Positions 35,046 through 46,303 of a DNA stretch of 64,000 bases are shown here, in pieces. Each line of letters opens with the position of its first letter. Positions within the stretch are counted from its first letter, which is position 1. The DNA is from Rotaria socialis. Taxonomy: Eukaryota > Rotifera > Eurotatoria > Philodinida > Philodinidae. The stretch is taken from contig CAJNYU010002677.1 in the NCBI GenBank assembly GCA_905331475.1, positions 62,001 to 126,000 of the forward strand, given 5' to 3'. The position numbers and the translations under genes are program-made. The notes below the pieces were generated by a model. That model was not told the DNA's origin. It saw only the letters and a list, made by a program, of their open reading frames with translations, and made no database searches.

Positions 35046-35372
35046 TCAATGTCCGGTTGCGTACAGCATTTGAACAGCATATTTAAGACAAAATTGTCGT
35101 GCTTGACCAGATTGACGGCAGTATCGATAGAGAATATTCGCATTGCGTTGTGAACGTTTGACAATAGATCGCTTTTGTTCCATTAATGTTGTTGATGATA
35201 AGTCAGTATTTGATGGGTTTTCATTAATATTATCTTGTAGATTTAATGTCGCATGAGAATCCTCAGTATACACAAATGACTAGGATAAAACTATGTGATT
35301 AATTTCTTTTTTTTCCTTCTTAGACTTAATGCTTACTGTCGAAATGGTAAAAATTAGGAATATGACAAGCAT
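35046..35372 (-). CDS. candidate secreted peptide (neuropeptide-like) precursor
   Basis: Two minus-strand exons, 35337-35372 and 35046-35279, join in phase through a 57-bp intron with consensus borders. They give 89 residues. The N-terminus MLVIFLIFTIST is a short signal-peptide core. An acidic spacer follows (TEDSHATLNLQDNINENP). Dibasic sites EQKR and IVKR then release a C-terminal peptide starting SQRNANILYRYC, with two cysteines eight residues apart (YCRQSGQARQFC) and ending at the stop (MLYATGH). This layout is that of a neuropeptide or peptide-hormone precursor with one disulfide. I cannot place it in a named family. An acceptor just before exon 1 suggests a spliced leader or an earlier start. 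Confidence 0.5.
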
Positions 35373-35655
35373 GCACCATAGCTATAAAAGTAAAATTTCA
35401 AAGTCAATTTTTAAACAAAAAATTAAATCTATTTACTTTCATGATCCTTTATTAGATATCGTCTTAAACGTTAGTAATGGTTAGATAAGCTGAGAGGCCT
35501 TTGCTATTTCTCATCGTAAAACACATATAATATGATAAATCTATTTCTTTTTCTTTTTCTTTTTTTCTTCTTCTCTTCCTCGCTTTTTTGTTTCATATTT
35601 TCTTGAATTTCTGCGTAGGCGAATGGTGGTGTTTGTTTTTCTCGTTTGATTAAAG
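35373..35655. other. 5' flank of the peptide-precursor candidate
   Basis: AT-rich with a (TTTTTC)n-like run near 35548-35575. No gene is seen. Confidence 0.35.
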
Positions 35656-35663
35656 TCAACGGT

Positions 35664-36001
35664 CAGGGTTGCCACCTCTTCCGTTTTTTGCAGAAAATTT
35701 CCGCTGTTCCGCTTTTTCGTATAAAACATGTTGCATATCAAACATACGTACAGAATAATATTTTGATATTATTGAATCACTTCTTATTGTTTACAAATAC
35801 CGCGAGTCATCATTTTTTATGTTTTGAAACTTTGATGAAATGAAAAGAAATACAATAAATATGAAAAAAAACCTAACATTCACAGAAGCATTACAAATCT
35901 GCAACAATATAAGCTTCCGCTTTTTCTGTTTTTCTTTCCGCTATTTTCCGCTTTTTAAGATCGGTTTTCCGCTTTTTAGACTTCATCAGGTGGCAACCCT
36001 G
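35664..36001. mobile_element. hAT-type MITE with CAGGGTTGCCACCT termini
   Basis: 338 bp. The perfect 14-bp terminal inverted repeat CAGGGTTGCCACCT is flanked by an imperfect 8-bp target duplication (TCAACGGT at 35656 and TCTACGGC at 36002, 6 of 8). The subterminal motif TTCCGCTTTTT is repeated several times near both ends, as in transposase-binding arrays of hAT elements. No coding capacity. Confidence 0.82.
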
Positions 36002-36009
36002 TCTACGGC

Positions 36010-38282
36010 ACTAACTAAATTAAGTGAAAACAATCGCGTTAAACAAAGATTTCAAATGTCAAACAACTCATATTCCACATCATATTCTTGTAGAATGAAT
36101 TACTACAAAAGCATTCAAATCGAAAGATGCCCAATCAATTGATGTGTCAACTTGCTTTAAATGATATTTCCGTTCATATAATCTTGCTCTACCACTTTGA
36201 ATGTTCCTATATGTACTTCATTGTTCTTGATATGAATAAAAAAAATAGCGTCTAGTTAAACAAAAGTTCATTTCGCCCCGATGCTTCCTCTTAGATTTCA
36301 GTTATATACTGGATATGCTCAACGAAAATCTAATTATCTGATTTATTTAAGTAGGATGCAATCAGATTCTCGACTTATTACTTAAGACATAGAGATATGT
36401 AGATTAATAAATAGAGATTAGATTGAATAAGGATGATGAATTGATTGAGAGAGAATTGCAGACAACAAGTGGGTAGGAAAACGAGATAATCGTATTGAAG
36501 ACGTTTGCGTAACTCTCCAGCTACTTTTATTTTTATGCGATATTATGTATGTAAAATGAATGCATTGCATTTTCATAGAGAGACTAAAATTTGAATTTTT
36601 AACTGATCTTTGTTGAAGTTGTTTCCACGAATTCGTAATGTTCATATTCAAAGTAGTGCATTATCTGATTTATTTTGAATTGAGACTCTGATGCATTTCT
36701 AATTGGTGAGCGCTTGATAAACTTATTGTAAGTGCAAAAAATAATTCTACTTATGCTTCTTAAAGTCTCTAAAATAATAACTATGATTAAATTATTGTTG
36801 TTTTCTCATTAATTGTATTTAAAATAAAACTCAAACGTGGATCAATATTAATCATTGTTCTTAGAAATTATTGTAGATGCGATAACAACATCTGGCAATC
36901 TGAAACAAAACATGCGTAATAAATGTCTTTGAAAGAAAATTTTCTTTCTCAGTCAGATATGTTTCTATATACAAATCTATAATTTTTCTATTTCGAATAC
37001 TCTTGAGATCATATTTAATTCATCGACGTGCACCTGCATAACAATACAAATTATTCATTGTTTTCTTAGAGTAAATGACCGATAATTCTTGCGCTAACGT
37101 AACATCGTTTCGAGCAATCCGATGTATCAAAGGGGACGATTAATGGGGCCTATGAAATGTCGGATTTTATGTGTTATAATCATTACTATTGATTTTCAGT
37201 AGAAAAAAAGGAAAAATAGATAATTTAAGTTTGATTTATATATGATAGTTATTCATAGAGCCTATTGGAAGTCCAATTTTGGCAATAGAAATTTTTAATT
37301 TAGAAATAGTATTACGAACAAAACAACTTAGCACAATTACTACGGAGATTAACATATGATTTAATTCCAAACGCAAATTGTTTTATTCAATATAGTTCAT
37401 TTTGGATGCAGCTCTCAATCGCCGTTACACTTGATTCTCATGAAGTATATTAACGTTTAATTTATAACTTTTGGCAGGACAGTAGCGGAGTATTGTTAAG
37501 GTGCCGATCACGCACGTTGATCAGTCGTTTCTAATGTATTCTGTAGCGTGTATGGAAGCGGGTGAAAACATGTAAATTTATATTTTTATACTTTTCTAAG
37601 ATCACATTTCATCAAGAATTGTTATTCAATTAACATATTGAATTGACGTCTTCATTCTGGCGGCTTATTACTCTAATACGTGATATAAATATTCTTTTAT
37701 TTGATTATTCAATTATAAAAATGTCTTGGTGGCCTCCATTTGTGCACTGAGTCAACAGTTGTGCCAATGGAAGAACAACGCATACTATAGAGACACATAT
37801 ACAAACAAGTACTTTTATTATATTTTCTGATACTCATGTATTACACAAAGCCAACGGTAATTGGATGGCTTAGTGCTTGTCAAAGACGAATAACAAGTTA
37901 CTTGATGAATTGAATATTTCTTTTGTAGTTAATGGGGAACAAAAATTTCATAAACAAATGATAAAGAATACAATAATAATAAAAGAAGAGGAAGAAAAAA
38001 CAATCTACTGATTTCCTACTCAAAAATATCATAGAAATTCATTGACTGTCGTAAAAACAATTATAATATTTCATTTTTTCATAGGCAATTTAATAAAGAA
38101 TCTTAGCAGCAATCTTCCGCTCTATGACATATATATTTCCGTTTATACTTTCATCGAATTGAAAAAAAAACGAAATAAATTTCTATGACAACATTTTTTT
38201 CTAAATTTCTGTTTTGCTGCTATTCTCTCGTTTCTAACTTACAGTATAATTCAAATTTCATCATGATAATTAGTTCTAATCA
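36010..38282. other. intergenic region
   Basis: AT-rich; no gene recognised. It ends at the four-TM gene, whose promoter should lie in its last part. Confidence 0.4.
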
Positions 38283-39215
38283 TTGAATCGAACTATCTCA
38301 ACAAATATGTCTAGTAAACAATCAATGAATGTCGATAATCAAAATTTAACATCCACCAATGATAAGCGAAATATTACAGATAAACCTATTCAATCATTAC
38401 CAAATCATATGAGTAAAATAACAAAGTGGACTGAACAAATAAAAAAATATTTCATTACTAATGACGGTCGAATTGCATTAGCTGATCTTTTTTTTTCACT
38501 GTTATGTGTTATACTTCAACATGTTATGGGAACTTGTGAACATTCTGTCAGCGATGGTAGCCATGTTATTCAATGGTATATTTTTACTCCACCGTGTATG
38601 TCACAGGTTTAGAATAAATTAATCTACTTCATTGAGTTTTCTAGTTGGAGCTGGTCCGCATACAGCTGCATACTTTTTTGTTCTTTCATGGACAGTTTTA
38701 GTCTACTGCATTGAACGTATATGGGCTGATTTTACCACGAATATAAATAAATCGAAGAAACATGATCTTATTGTACATGGAACCATTGTTGTTTTATATT
38801 TAATTGCATTTGGTTTTAATATTTGGGGTTGATTGAAGACTTTGAGTAGAAAATTGAAAAATCGTCCATTCTGTTTTAGGTTATGTGCTATGTGAGAGTA
38901 GGAGCCAAGTGAATGCATCGAAAGCTTTTGCACCAGGTGTTTGTCGAGGAGATAGTCAAACATGGTAAAAGAAAAACAAATTAGATAATTCATTTTTTCA
39001 AAGTTAATTTCAATTGTTTTTAGTATTCTACTTATTGCTGGTGTATTGACATCATGTGCAGCTGCTTGTGCATTTTTTTCCGAACATGTACTTGCTTTGA
39101 TGAAATGTAAAATATTGAAGAGGAGTCTTCATTAATAAATGTTTTTTTTATTAATGTAGTATTAAAAAGTCGTGAAGAATCAAATGGTACAACGCCAAAT
39201 CGAATTTTACTTTAA
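38283..39215 (+). CDS. four-transmembrane protein of unknown function
   Basis: Five exons join in phase: 38283-38595, 38645-38827, 38880-38964, 39024-39106, 39160-39215 (239 residues from the first ATG; another ATG at 38307 is possible). There is an N-terminal polar tail of about 60 residues, then four hydrophobic segments: ALADLFFSLLCVILQHVMG, AYFFVLSWTVLVYC, IVVLYLIAFGFNIWG and ILLIAGVLTSCAAACAFF. The loop between segments 3 and 4 has three cysteines (YVLCESR..GVCRGDSQTC). The tail is short and polar. The topology is that of MARVEL/tetraspan proteins, but no family signature is clear; it lacks the CCG of tetraspanins. The first donor (GTATGT) was chosen because it keeps phase; reading on gives a stop at once. 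Confidence 0.7.
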
Positions 39216-39539
39216 ATTTCATCGATGAATATTTGTTCTTTTTTTCTGCTCGAAATAAAGTGAAGAAATCGAAAAGTTTTCTATTAAATTCACGGTGGCA
39301 TTGAGTAGAGCGATATTATGGAAAAACAATTTTCTGTGAAACAGAGACAATACAATAAAGGGATCTTTCACCGAAGTTTGTTTCAAAGTTGATTTTAAAT
39401 ACAAACAGATAATCTGTATTATAATAACAAGTAAAACATCTTTTATCCTGTGTAGTCGAGTGAGAAAAGTATGGATTCGTAATCAGGTTCAGTAAGTTTA
39501 AAATTGATATGAGATGCCTAGTTCGAATTCGAATATAAA

Positions 39540-39635
39540 TGAACACCCAAGTGCAATGAGGGGTACCTTGAAGGGGTGCGGGGAGGGTACCCGGGATACT
39601 TTGAATGTGGGTGCGGGTGACGGATATATATGTAA
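39540..39635. repeat. GT-rich telomere-like tract, diverged
   Basis: Contains AAGGGGTGCGGGGAGGGTACCC and AATGTGGGTGCGGGTGACGG. It is related in style to the GTGTGGG family but without a clear inverse arm. Confidence 0.45.
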
Positions 39636-39713
39636 TCTTATTTTTCGACAACTATGTCAAGGTTCATGTGAGCATCGTCAATGTAATACTTTTTGATCTT
39701 CTTTGAATATTAG

Positions 39714-40054
39714 ATATTTTTCATCAAGATATATAATCACATGTACAGAATGCCTTGAACAAACCCAGTGGTATCACATTATTTTATATTCAAAAGTAAT
39801 TCGTTTTCTTTTAAAGATAATATCCGATTGTATCTTCGAGAATGATATATTTAAGGATAACGAAGTATAAAAAATAGAACGTATTTTATAATATTTAATT
39901 TAATTACAATGTAAACACATTTGATGAATTATTATTTTAGAAGCACCTCAAAGTTATACATTCTAATCCAATCTGTGAGTTTTGTGGAGAAAAATTTAAT
40001 GTAACGATAGGACATGACCAACACAGACAAAAATGCCTGTACCTTGTTTACTGA
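39714..40054 (+). CDS. C2H2/C2HC zinc-finger exons, 3' end of a gene (partial)
   Basis: Exons 39714-39795 and 39941-40054 join in phase 0 with normal borders. They read CTECLEQTQWYH, HLKVIHSNP and CEFCGEKF, then HDQHRQKC, stopping at TGA. The spacing C-x2-C...H-x4-H then C-x2-C...H..H/C is that of tandem zinc fingers with a typical HLK.IH linker. Upstream exons are not found; CQGSCEHRQC around 39658-39687 might be another finger piece, but its phase does not fit. It could be the tail of a small gene or a fragment. Confidence 0.4.
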
Positions 40055-40790
40055 AAAAACCTCGTTAAATGAAAAAATAGAAAATTAATATAGTTTCAAC
40101 TGAGTTGTAAAAAATTGAAGGCATCCTTTTCTTATTCGACTGCCAAAAAAACGATCGTTGCTGGTGGAATTCAAACATTAAATCACGCGCTTTCATGAAA
40201 GAGATAATAGTTTTAAATTTATTCACGAAACGAAATGGTAGAAACGACAAAATATCCTATGTTTCAAAAACGAATTGCATTCCAGAGTCAATTTGAAAGG
40301 CGATAACTTGTTTGTATTTAATCATATTAAAGTAGTTTCATTTAATATGAATTTACACTAAACTAATAGATACAATCTTCATAATGTCAAGCAACATTTT
40401 TTTCTATGATGAATGAACTATGTCGATGGCCACCTAAGTTCCACACCCAAAAAACAATGTTTTTTTTTACAACTGATTGCTTAATTACTGAGTATGATGA
40501 TAAGACCTTAATTTGTTTTCTCTAAATTGTTACTTTAATGAATACAGTGCAAAATAGTAAAATTGGACACGCGCGAAAAAGAAAGAATAATAAAAAAATC
40601 AATGAATAAATAGAAATGATTAGTAGAAAAAAAGAAGAGTAAATCTGTTGTTAATAATTTATCAATTGAACAAAGAAATACGATTGAATTCGAAAATTCA
40701 TTATACATAATTTTATTCTAAACAATACAAGTAAATAAGTTGAGATCATCTGAAATTGTTCGCGATCATCACAGAACTATTTCGTTGGTT
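40055..40790. other. intergenic region between zinc-finger exons and the SPFH-like gene
   Basis: AT-rich; nothing recognised. It contains the 3' UTR of the minus-strand gene ending at 40791. Confidence 0.4.
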
Positions 40791-42526
40791 TTATGTTGAA
40801 CTAGCAGGTAATTTTGGTTGCTGCTGAGCTATAGCATGTGAAAAATCGATGGAGTACTTCACATTATCAGACGAGTCTTTCAATGCGCGTAAATATTGAA
40901 GTGAATTGATATGTTTAGCTTGTGTAATACCTAATGTTGAGCACATCGATGCTAAACCGTCAATACGAGATATTTCAACGCGTTTAAGTGCATCAGCTTT
41001 AGCTCGTTCACGTTTCAATTGAGCTTGAGCATCAGATATAGCAACAGATTGTGTTGCATTATTACGAAATTGATTCACTAAAATATCTGTTTGTTTTTTC
41101 ACAAGAGCTTCTTGATTGATATATTCTTCTCGTTCTTTTTCTAAATCACGAACCAAACCAAGTAAACGTCGTTCCATAACACGATCGGGAACATCAATAT
41201 CTAGATTTCATTGTTAAATAAGAAAAAATCTTTTGTTAGAACAATAAATTGATATTTACCATGTAATTGAAGATATCGCACTTCAGCAAAGAAGCCCTTC
41301 TCTTCTTTTTTGCAACCTTCTTCACGTGATCTACATCCAACAACACACCGTTCATGTATTGAACATTTCGGACAATTACGTTTACAATTTGGAATACAAC
41401 ATGAGCCACCTAAATAGAGAATTTATATTTTTTAGCAGAAAGAAAATCTTCGATTCTAGTTACCTAATTGACGTTTAACGCCATAGTAAATTTCTCGCCA
41501 AATTTTTTCTCGATCATTTATAAACTCATCAGTATCAAAACGAGAACATGTTGATATTATAGCTTCTTTTGCATTCGATACAATAATAGGTTCATAATAG
41601 ATATCGTAAGCTGCATGAAGTAATGGCAAATCATCTCGAATTAGGAAAAATTGAAATGTAATTGTCTAAACAAATCGAAAATAGTAGAATATTCTACAAA
41701 TCTTAAGGATTATTCATGGTCAAAAAATCTTGTTAGCATTAGAACTGTAGTGGTTTTTTCTTCGTCCTTATCATTTCGTCGCTATTGTGTTTAAAGCTTA
41801 TCGTCAAACATCAATAAAATATTCTCAAGTTCTGCCCTATTCAATACTAGGTGAATAATAATGTTTTGATATACAAATTACATAAATAGCAAATGTGCAC
41901 CACTTGAAAAGCGTTGACAGTTCTCGTAAATTTTACATTTTTACACTTGCTAGAAAAATGGGTCAATATGGCTCTTTTTTGATTTACAAAGAAATTAGTA
42001 ATTCATCATATTGAAAAATATTTTTTATAGCGAACATGAGATCGGGAATATTTTATTAAAGTTTGACGATATCCGTTGCCAGTAATCTTGAAAAAGGTAA
42101 TTCGAGCGATATTTATTCTGGCACATTTCGTTATGTAAATGCTATATATTTTCTTTTCGTTCTAAAAATTTACCAAATGCACTTCTAAATTATCAGTTGT
42201 GAAAACAGATATACGATTAAAATTGACATGATGGGCTGTAGCTTTGAATTTTTTAAAACTAAAATATTAGAAAAATAATTAAAATAAAAGTGACTAAAAT
42301 AACATTCTAGTTACTGATAATCTGGTCCAACTAAATATCGGCCACCTTCATAAACTCGCTCAAGATTAACACGGCCTGTGGTATGTCGACGAAGAAAACC
42401 ATAATGATAATAATCAAGATAAGAAAATGAAAAAGGCAAAAGAATGACAAGGAGCAATGCTCCTATGATACCAGCTACGAAAGCTAACCACAACCAGCGA
42501 GGAACATTTTCAGCATTGTTTGCCAT
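40791..42526 (-). CDS. SPFH/Band-7-like membrane protein with Cys-rich insert
   Basis: Five minus-strand exons join in phase: 42315-42526, 42174-42258, 41464-41665, 41260-41409, 40791-41200 (352 residues). Residues 10-36 form a transmembrane helix (WLWLAFVAGIIGALLLVILLPFSF). An SPFH-like region follows: EGGRYLVGPDY, FKATAHHVNFNRISVFTTDNLEV, ITFQFFLIRDDLPLLH, EAIISTCSRF and INDREKIWREI. The fourth exon inserts eight cysteines (SCCIPNCKRNCPKC, HERCVVGC, EEGC) before FFAEVRYLQLHDIDVPDRV, which resumes the fold. The C-terminus is a charged coiled coil (LEKEREEYINQEALVKKQTD, AQLKRERAKADALKR). SPFH proteins form membrane-bound oligomeric rings or rafts; the precise subfamily is uncertain. Confidence 0.75.
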
Positions 42527-43908
42527 TATATCTACAAGTTTTAGATAGAGAATTCAATAGATTTTTAATGAGTATTATAAATAAATTCATGTGACGAAAA
42601 TGACGTATTTCATTAGTCAGAATGATTGCAAAAGAAGCAGGACACATGACAATATCCTTGGCTAGATTTATATTCATTCATTCATTTACCACACACTCCA
42701 AAAGAAAAGAAAGCAAGAGCTGTGTATGATAAATAACAAAATAAAGATTGGATAAGAGTGTTTGACTGATTGATAAATTATGAACTGATGGATGGATTAC
42801 TATTCTGTGTATAAAGTAAATATCATTCGAAGCTATTTGTCGTTATGGCATTCTTATAGTTTATTGAGAAAGATAATTTGTTTGTAGTTGTCGCTAGTTG
42901 TCGACTAAATATTACAAACACAGATCAAGTAAAATTTTATAATATGCTTATCTTAAAATTCATAATATTCATTAAAGATAAATATCGATTTATCAGATCA
43001 GACGAGATTTGATACAAAATGACATTAAATTGAATTTGAAGATAATAGATTAGTAGAAGAAAAACAAAATTTCTTTGAATCTTATGAATTTTTTCTCAAA
43101 TTAATGAAGTTAAAGCAAATGATAAAAGATACTGTTTGATAATAGTTTTTTTGAAATGGAAGGATGTCAATATTTGACGTAATGCTCACATAATCCCGAT
43201 AAGATATTGAGTGATATTATCTAATGCTTATAATTGTAGGAATTAATGATGCATTCTTATACAATTGGCATGACTTCATCAGTATGTTTTTCTTCAAAAC
43301 AGCTTTAGAAAAAGTAAGAAACCTTTTGGACTATGAACAAAATATGCTGACAGGCGTATAGTATTTCATTGCATACTATTTTCAGAGATCCTGTCACCAT
43401 AAATATAATTTACGTAGTGTAATATCATTCTGATCAGAAAGTCTCATGTTTTTAAAAGTTCCAGTAAATGTAAACTAAGCTCGAATGACTTTATCATAGA
43501 TATTTTTAGACTGATTTGAATGAGTTTTTACCAATATTATAAAACAATAACTCAATGTTATCTTTCAAAGCGACATATTTTTGCATCAACTACTATTACT
43601 TCCACCAATAGCAAAACCAATCGTCCCTGTAAGTCAATGACAGACTTCATTTAGAAACAATTTGTTAAATATACATATATTTATTTGCCTTGATTCTTTC
43701 TCAAATAACCACTAGTAAAATACACCGTAGTTTTTCAATGTAACAACAAAATCTTGCTCGTGTAGTCGACGTCCGCAAAGCACACTAACGCACTTGCAGA
43801 ACGCTGAAAAAAATGTTTCAGCCATCATGACGCAGCAAAAAAATCTACCCCTATATATTTTTAGATATAAACACAGAAAGCAACAATAAGCTGAAAAAAA
43901 GCTAAAAA
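42527..43908. other. divergent intergenic region (SPFH-like gene / AIFM2)
   Basis: About 1.4 kb of AT-rich sequence between divergently transcribed genes. It should hold both promoters; no specific site is recognised. Confidence 0.4.
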
Positions 43909-45407
43909 ATGGGTGTTACCGGATCTCAAGAAAACAATGAAAAAAAGCCAGTTGTACTTATCGTTGGTGGTGGTTATGCTGGCATTCAATGTGCCAAATC
44001 CTTGGATGAAACTGGTCTATTTTTCGTCGTACTAATTGATCGAAAGTCTTATTTTCTTCACAATGTTGCCACATTACGTGCTACAGTAGAAGAAAACTTT
44101 TCTCAAAAAATACTTATTCCATACGACCGATTGCTTACGAATGGTTGGTACATATATTTTAATTCATAATGTTTACGAGAACATAGTCTCTTTGTAATTT
44201 GAAAGATAGAAAAAAATTGGGGTGAATAGGGACAGATAGGATTTTGTTTTTCTTATAATGAAAATCGATGTTTGTATATCATCGAAATTTTAGGTTGTGT
44301 TGTAAAAGCTGAAGTAACATCAATCTCGCACGATGGTGTTCAAGTTCATGGACGCAACGAGCCAATTCATTTCGATTATTTAGTTATAGCTACCGGTTCA
44401 TCTTATGCTTTTCCTGGTAAAGTAGCTGAAACTGAAATATCAAACGCAATCAGTATTTATAATACTATTCGAGAAAAAGTCAACGCATCTCAAAAGATAC
44501 TAATTATCGGTGGTGGTCCAGTTGGCATTGAACTAGCGGGTGAAATCGCCACTGATTTTCCTGGCAAAGAGATTACTCTTGTACATAGTCAACCAACATT
44601 ATTATATCCAAACGTATTTAAACAAAAGCTTTATAGTAGTATACAAGATCAACTTGAAATACTTAATGTTAAAATAATCTTAAATGATCGAATACAATTA
44701 CCAAGTAATCAACATACGAATTATATTGAAGGAAAAAATACTTATGTTACACAAACAAGTAAAACAAGTGTAACAGCTGATCTAACATTTGTATGTACAG
44801 GTGCACATGTTAATAATAGAAGTCTATTAAATGGTTCGTTGAAATCAAAATTAAATGCTCAAACCGGTCGACTTATTGTTAATAATTATTTACAAGTTGA
44901 TGGTTTTGAAAATATTTTTGCCGTCGGTGATATTAGCGACAAAGAAACCAAACTTGCATATTTAGCAGCCGAACAAGGAACGTATCTGGGAAAATTAATT
45001 GCATCGCTCCACAAGAAAAAATCTAATCCAAAAGAATATAAAGTTAATCCAAATGCAGCTATTTTGATATCGATTGGTCGTAATGGAGGTGCTGGACAGT
45101 TGCCATTCGGTGGAATTACTATAGGTTAGTTCGAGAAAGAAAACGAGATTGTTTTTTTTGACTAATTGAATTTCGATGATTTCTAGGTGGTTTTCTTATG
45201 AAACAAATTAAATCAAAAGAACTGTTTACATCACGTTACCGTTCGTCGATGAATTATGGTTCAGATACTCAATCAGAAACCAAATCTCCGTATTTAAATA
45301 AACTTGATTCAGTTCAATCGATATTATCATTTAGTGAAGAAGATGCTCGAAATTTACTTGCAGGTTTACCGACCAAAGAACTTGAGCCAGGACAAGACTT
45401 TAGTTAG
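43909..45407 (+). CDS. AIFM2: AIFM2/FSP1-type NAD(P)H:quinone oxidoreductase
   Basis: Three exons join in phase: 43909-44143, 44294-45124, 45187-45407 (428 residues; vertebrate FSP1 is about 373). The N-terminus MGVTGSQ fits N-myristoylation (Gly2, Ser6), as in FSP1. The FAD-binding VVLIVGGGYAGIQCAKSL, the LVIATGSSYAFPG motif, the NAD(P)H-binding ILIIGGGPVGIELAGEI and the FAVGDISD motif are all present, so it should be active. Relatives reduce coenzyme Q or vitamin K at membranes and protect lipids from peroxidation (ferroptosis suppression). The extra length is a polar C-terminal tail (SSMNYGSDTQSETKSPYLNK... PTKELEPGQDFS). A hAT-like element has inserted just after the stop codon, so the 3' UTR and poly(A) site are changed from the original. 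Confidence 0.92.
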
Positions 45408-45414
45408 ATAGTAG

Positions 45415-46269
45415 CAGAGGTGTCCACAGGGCAGGGCAGCCCTGCCCTGCGCCCTGCCCTGCCCTGCACAGGGCAGGACACAGGGCGAATTTTTAAAAAA
45501 TTGATCCACCCTGTACAGGGCAGGGCAGGGCTATACCTTCACGCCCTGCAAATTTTGCATATACTTACTTTAGTTCGAAAATAACAGCAATTTTATTCTT
45601 CTCGGGAACGTGAAAGAAACTAAAACTATCCAGATATCGCTATAGAATGGTAAATAGATTNNNNNNNNNNNNNNNNNNNNNNNNNNNNNNNNNNNNNNNN
45701 NNNNNNNNNNNNNNNNNNNNNNNNNNNNNNNNNNNNNNNNNNNNNNNNNNNNNNNNNNNNNNNNNNNNNNNNNNNNNNNNNNNNNNNNNNNNNNNNNNNN
45801 NNNNNNNNNNNNNNNNNNNNNNNNNNNNNNNNNNNNNNNNNNNNNNNNNNNNNNNNNNNNNNNNNNNNNNNNNNNNNNNAAAAAATTGTACCAGAAAATA
45901 CGCTGAGATCTGTTTATATCGAAACAAAACATTCTTAAAACTGGATCAGCGAAGTAGCGGGTTACATGGACAAGTCGATCTACTGATGGATCATCAGTGA
46001 TGATGCAATATCATCGTATACACTTTTTCAATTAGCGCTAATTTATTATTTGCTGATCATTTATCTATTTGCTGAACTATTTTTCAAATAAAAAAGATTA
46101 CTTAAACTTGAATTTAAATATGAAAAAAAATCTTCTTAATTAGCAGGGCAGGGCAGGGCAGGGCAGGACACAAATTATTTGAAAATGATTTTGCCCTGCC
46201 AGGCAGGGCGAGTTACGATAAAAAGCAGGGCAGGGCAGGGTAATAAAATTGGCCCTGTGGACACCTCTG
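45415..46269. mobile_element. hAT-like non-autonomous element rich in CAGGGC repeats
   Basis: The perfect 18-bp terminal inverted repeat CAGAGGTGTCCACAGGGC is flanked by a perfect 8-bp target duplication GATAGTAG (45407-45414 and 46270-46277). Both ends carry clusters of CAGGGC/GCCCTG in both orientations (45430-45545 and 46142-46260), able to form strong GC hairpins in an otherwise AT-rich region. The core is AT-rich and includes a 219-base gap, so coding capacity cannot be excluded. 8-bp duplications and subterminal repeats are hAT hallmarks. Confidence 0.9.
45661..45879. other. assembly gap (219 N)
   Basis: A run of N inside the CAGGGC element. Its true length and content are unknown. Confidence 1.
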
Positions 46270-46303
46270 GATAGTAGTATTCAAATTTTTATATATTTTC
46301 AAA

